Positions 1 through 6,144 of a stretch of DNA of 10,404 nt are shown one piece after another. Positions within the stretch are counted from its first letter, which is position 1. The number at the start of each line of letters is the position of its first letter. The notes below the pieces were generated by a model. That model saw only the letters and a list, made by a program, of their open reading frames with translations. It was not told where the DNA came from and made no database searches. A program made the translations under genes and the position numbers. The stretch is from the NCBI GenBank assembly GCA_003538495.1, contig DPSD01000659.1:1-10404 (forward strand), given 5' to 3'. The stretch comes from Accumulibacter sp. GTDB taxonomy: Bacteria > Pseudomonadota > Gammaproteobacteria > Burkholderiales > Rhodocyclaceae.

Positions 1-92
1 GGGCAACGAATAACGTCAAACTCATCGTTCTCTGTGGTAAGAACGCCGGGTACGCTGGGCATGTTTTCCTTTTTGGGTGGGGAGCAAACTGA
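1..92. other. Edge of a neighbouring gene, strand undecided
   Basis: These bases probably belong to a flanking gene, but three readings are open. On the plus strand one frame runs from base 3 to a TGA at 90-92, ending GHVFLFGWGAN, directly abutting the ATG of the ATPase. A second plus frame runs from base 1 to a TGA at 94-96, ending FLGGEQTE, with an ATGA overlap. On the minus strand an ATG at 62-60 is preceded by an AAGGA ribosome site and reads MPSVPGVLTTENDEFDVIRC to the window edge. Purine-N-pyrimidine codon bias favours the first or third reading but cannot separate them, because they share codon boundaries. If plus, the gene is a further member of the ATPase operon. If minus, it is a divergent gene with only about 30 bases for both leaders. 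Confidence 0.4.
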
Positions 93-1700
93 ATGACGCA
101 GACCATCGACGAAGCAGAGATGATCGTCGGTCCGAAGGCTATCGACGCCTACAGCCGGCTTAGCTACACGATGTGGTTCGCGCTGGCCGAGTTCGTCGAT
201 AACTCGACACAGTCGCGACTCAACTACGGCGGCCTGGTCGATAACCTGTTGAAAACAGAAGGCCGGCCGCTGACCGTTTCCATCGTCCACAACCGGCAGA
301 CCAGGGAGATTGCGATTGAGGACAACTCGATCGGGATGACGAAAGACGACCTAATCGCCGCACTGCGCATCGCCAACCCGACCGCTGACAGCCAAGGGCG
401 CTCGAAATACGGTATGGGGATGAAGACTGCGGCCTGCTGGATCGGTGCCATGTGGTCCGTGACCACGTGCGAATGGGGCAGCGGCGAGGAGTGGACGGCA
501 TCTGTTGATGTGAACGCCATCGCCAACAATGGCGCAAGAGTACCGCTGAAGATGCGTACGGTGGATAAGGATGAGCACTACACGCGCATCACGATCACCA
601 ACCTGCGCCGCGTCATTCAAAAACGTTCCGAAGAAACGATTAAAACCTATCTCGGGTCGATGTATATGTTTGACCTGCGGCCCCACGACAAAGGCCAGAT
701 CGCACTCAAGCTGACTTACAACGGTGAGGAAGTAGCTCCTCCGCAAGACAGCGATTGGGACACTGACCCCTCCGGCACGATCATGAAGCGCGACCTACCC
801 GAGCTGGTCATCGAAGGCAAGACGATCACCGGATGGATCGGCGTGCTGCGCAAGGGCGGACGCAAGTTCGGCGGCTTCTCGCTGTTTCAGAACGGCCGCC
901 AGATTCAGGGATTCCCGAACGCTTGGAAGCCGAAGGCGATCTTCGGCGGCGTGGATGACGAGGGCGCGAACAACTTAGTCGCGCAGCGCCTGACGGGCGT
1001 CCTCCAACTCGACGGCTTCGTTGTGTCGCATACCAAGGATGCGATCCTCTTCGAAGGAGAAGAGGAGGACAAGCTGGAACAGTTTCTGGTGAAGGAGACC
1101 AAGGCTTACGCCGACTACGCGAAGAGCCGCCGCGGGCCGGGCAGGGGCCAGAAATGGTCGAAGGATCAGGTGCGCGATCTTGTCAAGAGTATGCAGAACG
1201 AGTTCACAAGTGCGGAGATCAAGGACGCGCTGAACAACGCAGCGTTGCCGCCGCCAGAAACGCTCGCCGCCAACAATCAGCAGCAACTGAAGTCCCTGAC
1301 CACCGAGGACGAAATCGGCCGCCTGGAAATCCTGCCGGACCTGAAGGTCGTTATCTCCCTGAAGGAAACCAGCGAGTGGGAGCCGCACGTCACGTTCGTG
1401 CCCGGAGCCGAGGTCGGTGTACTGCATGTCATCATCAACGGCCTGCACCCCTATTACCAGACGCTTGAGGCAAAGGACTCGATCAATGAGTGCGTGCAGC
1501 AGTACCTCTTCGATGCCGTTGCCGAATTCAAGGCCAGCAAGCTGGTGTCCCGCGTAAACCCGGATAGCGTGCGGCGCCTGAAGAATGACCTGCTGCGTGC
1601 GCGCGCAGCGCAACTGGACAACGCCGACACCGAAGTGAGGGCACAAGCGGAAGCCGATCTGTTTGGCCAAGAAGCTGCCCGCGCCGCCGGCCGGAGTTAG
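93..1700 (+). CDS. GHKL/MORC-like ATPase, predicted defence component
   Basis: This 535-residue protein carries an N-terminal GHKL (Hsp90/MutL/histidine-kinase type) ATP-binding fold. The N box is AEFVDNS (E33 and D36-N37). The first glycine box is DNSIGM (D77, G81, M82), where the usual DxG glycine is serine 79. The lid and second glycine box are YGMGMKTA (G107, G109, K111). Proteins of this kind bind ATP and dimerise, and MutL and MORC members clamp or compact DNA. The C-terminal half has no motif I can name; it contains a charged stretch near 340-360 and a helical, acidic/basic C-terminal tail. GGGGAG at 79-84 precedes this ATG by 8 bases and fixes the start. The helicase follows 9 bases after its stop, so the two are co-transcribed. 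Mismatch-repair MutL is excluded: the GFRGEAL-type motif is absent and the protein is short. ATPase fold is well supported; the defence role is inferred from context. Confidence 0.87.
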   Translation: MTQTIDEAEMIVGPKAIDAYSRLSYTMWFALAEFVDNSTQSRLNYGGLVDNLLKTEGRPLTVSIVHNRQTREIAIEDNSIGMTKDDLIAALRIANPTADSQGRSKYGMGMKTAACWIGAMWSVTTCEWGSGEEWTASVDVNAIANNGARVPLKMRTVDKDEHYTRITITNLRRVIQKRSEETIKTYLGSMYMFDLRPHDKGQIALKLTYNGEEVAPPQDSDWDTDPSGTIMKRDLPELVIEGKTITGWIGVLRKGGRKFGGFSLFQNGRQIQGFPNAWKPKAIFGGVDDEGANNLVAQRLTGVLQLDGFVVSHTKDAILFEGEEEDKLEQFLVKETKAYADYAKSRRGPGRGQKWSKDQVRDLVKSMQNEFTSAEIKDALNNAALPPPETLAANNQQQLKSLTTEDEIGRLEILPDLKVVISLKETSEWEPHVTFVPGAEVGVLHVIINGLHPYYQTLEAKDSINECVQQYLFDAVAEFKASKLVSRVNPDSVRRLKNDLLRARAAQLDNADTEVRAQAEADLFGQEAARAAGRS

Positions 1701-1712
1701 GAGCGCGGCTTG
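1699..1712 (+). promoter_or_regulatory. Ribosome binding site deciding a TTG start
   Basis: AGGAG at 1699-1703 overlaps the ATPase stop codon and lies 6 bases before TTG at 1710-1712. This makes TTG the likely start of the helicase and implies translational coupling to the ATPase. Confidence 0.65.
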
Positions 1713-2864
1713 CCTAAGTTGACGCCCAGAGGCTGGCAGGTCGAGGCGCTCGCGGAATGGGAGCGCGCTAATCATCGCGGGATCGTCAGCGTCGTCACCG
1801 GCGGCGGCAAAACCGTCTTCGCCTTGTCGTGCATCGATCGCATCCGACCGGTTGCAACTCTCATCGTCGTCCCGACCGCCGCACTCCTTGAGCAGTGGTG
1901 GGAAGAAGCCGCAAGCTATTTCGACCTTGGCCTCGACGAGATCAACATCGTCACCGGGAGCTTGCGCTTCCGCCTCGGTGCCATCAACATCGCTGTACTC
2001 AACACGGCTGCGAAATTGGCCGCACTGATGCAGGAGCACAAGTGCTTCCACATCGTAGACGAGTGCCACAAGGCGGCCTCGGAACAGTTCCGAGCGGCGC
2101 TGCAGGTCAACAAGTTTGCGTCGCTTGGCCTGTCGGCAACGCCGGAGCGTCCGTACGACGAGGGTCTGAAGGATGTGCTTGTGCCGGCGCTCGGGCCGGT
2201 CATCTTCACATACGACTATGCCCATGCGCTGCGCGATGGCGTCATCGTGCCGTTCGAACTGCGAAACATCGTGTTCGAGCTGGAAGAAGACCGACAGGCC
2301 GAATACGACAAGTTGAGCAAGGCGATTGCCCGTTCGATCTGCCAGCATGGAGCCGAGGCCGAGGAGACCATCGCCTTATTCCTGAAGCGCGCACGTGTGC
2401 TCAATCTCAGTTTGAATCGAATTAAACTGGCCCTCAAACTTGCAGCAGCGAACCGGGGCAGGCGCACGCTAATCTTTCATGAGGACATAGAAGCCTGCGA
2501 CCTGATCCATGGCGTACTGGTCGACAACGGCGTCAGGAGCGGCGTGTATCACTCGAAGCTGCTGCTGCGGGCCAAGGCCACGATGTTGGGCCAGTACCGT
2601 CGCGGCGAGATCGATGTGCTGGTGACCTGCCGTGCGCTAGACGAGGGCTTCAACGTGCCTGAAACTGAAGTCGGCATAATTGCCGCCAGTACCGCGAGTA
2701 GGCGGCAACGGATTCAACGCCTGGGGCGGGTCGTACGCCCCGCGAAGGGCAAAATCGGCGCGTCGATCTACACGCTCGTCGCCACCGGACCGGAAATCCA
2801 GCGGCTCAAGGAGGAAGAAGAGCGCCTGGAGGGCGTAGCTACCGTGACCTGGAGCCGGGCATGA
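1710..2864 (+). CDS. Small SF2 (DEAD/DEAH, XPB/Res-like) helicase
   Basis: This is a superfamily 2 helicase/translocase of 384 residues with all core motifs. They are a Q-like motif (RGWQVEAL, Q10), Walker A TGGGKT (30-35), motif Ia VVPTAAL, Walker B DECH (117-120), motif III SATP (142-145), motif V with DEGF (311-314) and motif VI QRLGRVVRP (336-344, arginine fingers R340 and R343). The DECH box and QRxGRxxRP end place it near the XPB/ERCC3 and type III restriction (Res) helicases, which translocate on double-stranded DNA. It is almost only the two RecA lobes, with a helical insert near 190-245, so specificity probably comes from partners. Translation starts at TTG behind AGGAG. Its last codons overlap the next gene as ATGA (2861-2864), a sign of coupled synthesis and a shared complex. 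Helicase assignment is firm; the biological role is inferred. Confidence 0.9.
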   Translation: MPKLTPRGWQVEALAEWERANHRGIVSVVTGGGKTVFALSCIDRIRPVATLIVVPTAALLEQWWEEAASYFDLGLDEINIVTGSLRFRLGAINIAVLNTAAKLAALMQEHKCFHIVDECHKAASEQFRAALQVNKFASLGLSATPERPYDEGLKDVLVPALGPVIFTYDYAHALRDGVIVPFELRNIVFELEEDRQAEYDKLSKAIARSICQHGAEAEETIALFLKRARVLNLSLNRIKLALKLAAANRGRRTLIFHEDIEACDLIHGVLVDNGVRSGVYHSKLLLRAKATMLGQYRRGEIDVLVTCRALDEGFNVPETEVGIIAASTASRRQRIQRLGRVVRPAKGKIGASIYTLVATGPEIQRLKEEEERLEGVATVTWSRA

Positions 2865-3649
2865 AGAAACTTCTGACCGGGGAGTGCCATCCGGACAATA
2901 TCTTTGAACTGGTCGATCCGACGCAATTCATCGAAGGCGATTTCGAGGCTGAGGTCGTCAAGGCGCTGTCCTGCCTATTGCCTGAGTACCTGTGTGGGGT
3001 CTTCGCGGGGGCGTTCGTCTTGGAGGGGAAACGTCACGTGGCCGATCTTGCGTTGGTTCAAAGGAGTCTGTCTCACTGGTTCGTCGTCGAAGTCGAGTTG
3101 GCGGGACATTCGCTGGAACGTCATGTATTGCCGCAAGTCCGGTGTTTCCGGTACGGCGATCCAGAGGACACGTGCGTCACGAGTCTGGTCCGAGCCTTCA
3201 ATGTTCTGACGAGGGAACAAGCGGTCTCGCTGCTGAACTACATACCCCGGTATGTGGCGGTTGTCGGCAACCTGCCCGATCCGATCTGGACCGCGAAGCT
3301 GAGCGCCGTTGACGTGCAGCACTTGACGGTATCAGTCTATCAAGACAGGAACGGACGCTCTGCCCATGAGGTCGAAGGCCGCTTGACCGTGCGGGCCGAA
3401 AGCTTGGGCTTCGCGCGTTTCTCAGCGATCGATAACTGCCTACGCATTCCCAGAGGCTGCGGCTTGCCGGTAGGGGACATTCAGATCGTCGATCAGTTTG
3501 GCAACCTTGCCGACTGGACCGTTCGCGAAGACACGGGCGTCCTGTGGATTAGCAAAGACCGCGGCCCGGCGCTTATCGCGCATGACCGCTACGTGCAGAT
3601 CATCAGAAGTTTCGACGGCCGGATTTCCATCCGCCCGTCCTCAGCGTAG
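2861..3649 (+). CDS. Uncharacterised protein, candidate PD-(D/E)XK-like nuclease
   Basis: I do not recognise a named family for this 262-residue protein. The N-terminal half has the spacing of a restriction-endonuclease fold: an acidic helix with E29 and E31 (FEAEVVKAL), a strand ending in D62 (HVADLALV), then the hydrophobic strand FVVEVELAG giving D62-x14-E77-x-E79, and a downstream Q92-x5-Y98 (LPQVRCFRY) recalling the QxxxY motif of RecB-like nucleases. The usual lysine of (D/E)xK is a glutamate, so activity may be altered or lost. Residues from about 165 onward look rich in beta strands and could be a DNA-binding or specificity domain. GGAG at 2851-2854 lies 6 bases before the ATG, which overlaps the helicase stop, so it is the third gene of the cassette. 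Existence of the gene is secure; the nuclease idea is moderate. Confidence 0.8.
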   Translation: MKKLLTGECHPDNIFELVDPTQFIEGDFEAEVVKALSCLLPEYLCGVFAGAFVLEGKRHVADLALVQRSLSHWFVVEVELAGHSLERHVLPQVRCFRYGDPEDTCVTSLVRAFNVLTREQAVSLLNYIPRYVAVVGNLPDPIWTAKLSAVDVQHLTVSVYQDRNGRSAHEVEGRLTVRAESLGFARFSAIDNCLRIPRGCGLPVGDIQIVDQFGNLADWTVREDTGVLWISKDRGPALIAHDRYVQIIRSFDGRISIRPSSA

Positions 3650-3665
3650 CGCAGGGCGCGTTGGC

Positions 3666-3685
3666 CGGCGGCTCTGAGGTCGCCG
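3666..3685. repeat. Short inverted repeat
   Basis: CGGCG (3666-3670) and CGCCG (3681-3685) can pair around a 10-base loop between the convergent gene ends. It may act with the larger palindrome just downstream in ending transcription. Such short GC stems arise often by chance here. Confidence 0.3.
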
Positions 3686-3708
3686 CGAATCGGCCCACCG
3701 CCAGATGC

Positions 3709-3738
3709 CGCACTGCGCGACGGCCGTAGCGCAGTGCG
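3709..3738. terminator. 30-base near-perfect palindrome, possible bidirectional terminator
   Basis: CGCACTGCGC (3709-3718) and GCGCAGTGCG (3729-3738) are exact reverse complements. Between them ACGGCCGT (3720-3727) is itself an exact palindrome, so the whole 30 bases pair except for one G/A position (3719 with 3728). It lies between the convergent ends of the candidate nuclease gene (stop 3649) and the alpha/beta hydrolase gene (stop 3778), the right place for a two-way terminator. There is no T tract on either side, so a Rho-independent role is unproven. A REP-like repeat or an island-boundary element are the alternatives. Confidence 0.5.
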
Positions 3739-3777
3739 CCGTTGCCCGCGTCGCGGCACCGCGCGTGGTAACACCGC

Positions 3778-4416
3778 TCAGTGCCGCCAGGCGCGCGTGA
3801 CAATCTCGCGGATCAGATGCAGGCGGCGGTGGAAGAAGTGGTCGGCGCCGGGGACGACGATCACCGGCAAATCGAGCGGCTCCGCCCAGTCGATGACGTT
3901 GGCCAGCGGCACGGTGCTGTCCTTGGAGCCGTGGATGACGATGGTGTCGGCTGGCACGGCCTTGGTGTGGTAGCGGCGCGCGCCTTCGACGAAACCCGAG
4001 GCAGTGCCGACCAGCACCAGCCGCTGCGCCGGATGGCCGGCCTCGAGCAGGGCCTCGGCGACGCGCGTCTGGACATAGGCGCCAAAGGAAAAGCCGGCCA
4101 GGGCGACCGGCAGATTGCCGAAGCGGCACTTGGCTTCGGCGAGCACCGCCAGCAGGTCTTCGGTTTCGCCGCGGCCGTCGTCGTGCGTTCCCTCGGTCAG
4201 GCCGATGCCGCGGAAGTTCGGCCGCAGGGCGACGTAGTCGAGATGGTTGAAGGTGCGCGCCAGCGTCTGGACGACCTTGTTGGTGTTGCCGCCGCCGAAC
4301 AGTGGGTGCGGGTGGCCGATCAGCGCAATGCCGCGGGGCGCACCGGGGTTCTCGACGAGGACATCGATCCTGCCTGCCGGCCCGTCGATCAGGATATGCT
4401 CGGGCTGAATTTTCAT
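3778..4416 (-). CDS. Alpha/beta hydrolase, COG2945-like
   Basis: This 212-residue cytoplasmic protein is a small alpha/beta-fold hydrolase. The catalytic triad is readable: serine 110 in the nucleophile elbow GFSFGA, aspartate 166 in HGSKDSTVP, and histidine 193 in GADHFF. The GHPHPLFGG motif (34-42) and RPNFRGIG (65-72) are hallmarks of the COG2945 group, short hydrolases distantly related to dienelactone hydrolases with no settled substrate. There is no lid domain, signal peptide or membrane segment, and length matches the family. AAAGG about 7 bases upstream supports this ATG. It follows the ferredoxin gene on the same strand after 70 bases, so the two are probably one operon. The fold and triad are clear; the natural substrate, likely an ester, is unknown. 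Confidence 0.9.
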   Translation of the reverse strand: MKIQPEHILIDGPAGRIDVLVENPGAPRGIALIGHPHPLFGGGNTNKVVQTLARTFNHLDYVALRPNFRGIGLTEGTHDDGRGETEDLLAVLAEAKCRFGNLPVALAGFSFGAYVQTRVAEALLEAGHPAQRLVLVGTASGFVEGARRYHTKAVPADTIVIHGSKDSTVPLANVIDWAEPLDLPVIVVPGADHFFHRRLHLIREIVTRAWRH

Positions 4417-4486
4417 CGCTAGGCCTTTCTTGTACTGGCGTCGCCAACGGGAAGTCGCCGGCCGTGCACCGCACTCTTCAGGGCGT

Positions 4487-4795
4487 TCAGATGCGCAACC
4501 GGTCGACGACCCGGCCGTGCACCAGGTGTTCCTGGATGATTTCCTCGATGTCTTCGCTGTCGACGTAGCTGTACCACACCGCCTCCGGATAGACCACCAG
4601 CACCGGCCCGCTGTCGCAGCGGTCCATGCAGCCGGCCTTGTTGATCCGCACCTTGCCGACGCCCTTGAGCTTCAGTTCGCCGATCCGGTCCTTGGCGTAG
4701 GTCTGCGCAGCCGTCGCGCCAGAGTTGTTGCAGCAAGTCTCGCCCGGTCCGCGTTGGTTGCAACAGAAAAAGACATGGTGCTTGAAATAGCTCAT
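4487..4795 (-). CDS. Thioredoxin-like [2Fe-2S] ferredoxin
   Basis: This 102-residue protein belongs to the thioredoxin-fold [2Fe-2S] ferredoxins (COG3411), related to the NuoE subunit of complex I and exemplified by Aquifex Fd4. The cluster ligands are C11 (or C12), C22 (or C21), C56 and C60; the last pair sits in the diagnostic GCMDRCDSGP. The following VLVVYPEAVWY and the C-terminal HLVHGRVVDRL also match the family, and length is normal. Such proteins carry one electron in the cytoplasm, but the partner here is unknown. Extra cysteines next to C11 and C22 make each N-terminal ligand a CC pair, so which one binds the cluster is open. AAGGAG 9 bases upstream fixes the start; a longer upstream frame lacks homology-like sequence. 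It leads a probable operon with the hydrolase. Confidence 0.94.
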   Translation of the reverse strand: MSYFKHHVFFCCNQRGPGETCCNNSGATAAQTYAKDRIGELKLKGVGKVRINKAGCMDRCDSGPVLVVYPEAVWYSYVDSEDIEEIIQEHLVHGRVVDRLRI

Positions 4796-4804
4796 ACGAA
4801 TAGG

Positions 4805-4810
4805 CTCCTT
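4805..4810 (-). promoter_or_regulatory. Ribosome binding site of the ferredoxin gene
   Basis: On the minus strand these bases read AAGGAG, 9 bases before the ATG at 4795. This strong match selects that start over in-frame starts further upstream. Confidence 0.75.
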
Positions 4811-4836
4811 CGCTCGTTTGCCTGCGTCCACGGTCG

Positions 4837-4863
4837 ATTCTAACCCTGATTCGGCCGGCGCAA
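4837..4863 (-). promoter_or_regulatory. Possible sigma-70 promoter for ferredoxin-hydrolase operon
   Basis: Reading the minus strand, TTGCGC (4863-4858) and TAGAAT (4842-4837) are separated by 15 bases. The -10 box matches the consensus at five of six positions, the -35 box at three. Transcription would start near 4830, giving a leader of about 35 bases that contains the ribosome site. The short spacer makes this tentative. Confidence 0.35.
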
Positions 4864-4968
4864 GAGCGTCGCCGGGAGGCCGAACGGCGCTTTCCTTCCA
4901 GGAGCCCGGGGTGGGCTCGCCGATCGGGTAAGATGCGTGTTTGCCGAGGCAGCCGCAGGCTCTTGCTT

Positions 4969-5001
4969 GGTCGGCGCCGCGCAGCGCCGGCCGGACCGAC
5001 C
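4969..5001 (+). repeat. Inverted repeat in the leader of the DnaJ-like gene
   Basis: GGTCGG (4969-4974) pairs with CCGACC (4996-5001). Overlapping it, CGGCGC (4972-4977) pairs with GCGCCG (4984-4989), so two alternative stems compete. It lies 38 bases before the co-chaperone start. A TAAGAT box at 4929-4934 could be a -10 element, but I see no matching -35. A regulatory role is speculative. Confidence 0.3.
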
Positions 5002-5039
5002 ACCGATCATTCCACCATTTTCCGCCATTCAGCCATTCG

Positions 5040-6116
5040 ATGCGTACTCGTGACGACCCTTTTGCCATTCTTGGCGTAGCCAGCGATGCTTCACCCGCGG
5101 AAGTCAAACGGGCCTACCGCCGGCTGGCGATGCACTGGCATCCCGATCGCAACCCGTCGGCGGCGGCCGAGGCCGAGTTCAAGCGCGTCCATGCCGCCTA
5201 CGAGCTGTATTGCGACCCGCAGTGGCTGGCCGAGTGGCAGCAGGCAGCCAGTGCCGCGACCGACAGCGGCGCGTCCGGCGGAGAACCCGGCGAGCCTGGC
5301 GGCGAAAGCAGCGGCAAGAGGAGCGGCAACGGTGCCGCTGCGGATTTCACGGAGGTCATGACGCTGACGCTGGAGGAGGCGGCGCTCGGTTGCAGCAAGA
5401 CGGTCGACCTGGTGCACAGCGTGCGCTGCGCCAACTGTCGCGCCAGCGGCCGCGTGCAGCATCGCAATTCGATTCCCTGCAAACGCTGCAACGGCTGCGG
5501 TCGGGTCGGCGGCGGGGCTGGCGGGACGAGTGTCTGTACCGGCTGTGCCGGCCGCGGCTACCTGCGCGAGAGCGATTGCCCGGCTTGCACCGGCAGCGGC
5601 TGGCTGCGCCAGTCACGCACCCTGGCGGTTACCGTGCCGCCGGGCCTGCTTGACGGCGAGCGCCTGCGCCTGGCTCGCCAGGCGCCGCTGCGGCCCGGCG
5701 ACGAAGGCGCCACGGCCGGCGACCTGTACCTCGAAATCAGGTTGGCCAGGCATCCGCTGTTTGTCCTGCGCGGGCGCGACGTCCATTGCCGGGTGCCGGT
5801 GAGCATCTACCGCCTGCTCTGCGGCGGACGTATCGAAGTGCCGAGCCTGAGCGGCACGACGACGCTGGAGCTTTCCCCGTACCCGCAGCACCCGCTCGAG
5901 TATCGCCTGCGCGGGCAGGGGTTTCCCCATCAACGGCGGCGCGCGGCCGGCGACCTGGTGCTGCAGCTCGAGCACATTCACCCGGCGAGCATCGGAGCCA
6001 CGGACGTCGAACTGCTCGAGCGACTCGAAGTACGCCTGGCCAGCGATCTGGAGCAGCGGGCACCGCAGTTGGCGGCTTGGGAACAACAACTGCGCGCGCG
6101 CCGCAACCCGGCCTGA
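5040..6116 (+). CDS. DnaJ-type (class A-like) Hsp40 co-chaperone
   Basis: This 358-residue protein has the full order of a class A J-protein. The J domain (about 5-68) holds HPD at 34-36 within MHWHPDRNP, the site that stimulates the ATPase of DnaK. A Gly/Ser/Glu-rich linker (77-98) replaces the usual Gly/Phe region. A zinc-finger domain has four CxxC pairs (C130/133, C147/150, C166/169, C180/183), and a C-terminal substrate-binding region follows with VTVPPGLLDGERLRL and GDLYLEI. The first zinc repeat reads CANCRASG, departing from CxxCxGxG. It is shorter and more divergent than housekeeping DnaJ (about 375 residues) and no dnaK or grpE lies nearby, so it is probably a paralogue for special clients. 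I chose the ATG at 5040 because the J domain begins just after it; a TTG at 4941 would add an unsupported extension. No AGGAG-like site precedes the ATG. Confidence 0.9.
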   Translation: MRTRDDPFAILGVASDASPAEVKRAYRRLAMHWHPDRNPSAAAEAEFKRVHAAYELYCDPQWLAEWQQAASAATDSGASGGEPGEPGGESSGKRSGNGAAADFTEVMTLTLEEAALGCSKTVDLVHSVRCANCRASGRVQHRNSIPCKRCNGCGRVGGGAGGTSVCTGCAGRGYLRESDCPACTGSGWLRQSRTLAVTVPPGLLDGERLRLARQAPLRPGDEGATAGDLYLEIRLARHPLFVLRGRDVHCRVPVSIYRLLCGGRIEVPSLSGTTTLELSPYPQHPLEYRLRGQGFPHQRRRAAGDLVLQLEHIHPASIGATDVELLERLEVRLASDLEQRAPQLAAWEQQLRARRNPA

Positions 6117-6144
6117 GCGCCGGTCGCCGCCGGCCGGTGTCGCC

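Noticed and set aside
975..2348. Long open frame on the minus strand (457 codons) spanning the ATPase and helicase genes
   Set aside because: It is antisense to two genes with clear motifs and has no recognisable domain; its openness follows from codon bias on the other strand.
4941..5039. TTG start at 4941 extending the DnaJ-like protein by 33 residues
   Set aside because: The J domain begins just after the ATG at 5040, and the extension overlaps the GC-rich inverted repeat and looks non-coding.
4796..5107. N-terminal extension of the ferredoxin to an ATG at 5107
   Set aside because: It would run over the DnaJ start and has no ferredoxin-like sequence; AAGGAG marks the start at 4795.
6117..6144. 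GC-rich repeats between the convergent DnaJ-like and VanZ-like genes as a terminator
   Set aside because: The matching pieces are mostly direct repeats of GGT(G)TCGCC and short GCCGGC palindromes, with no convincing stem or T tract.
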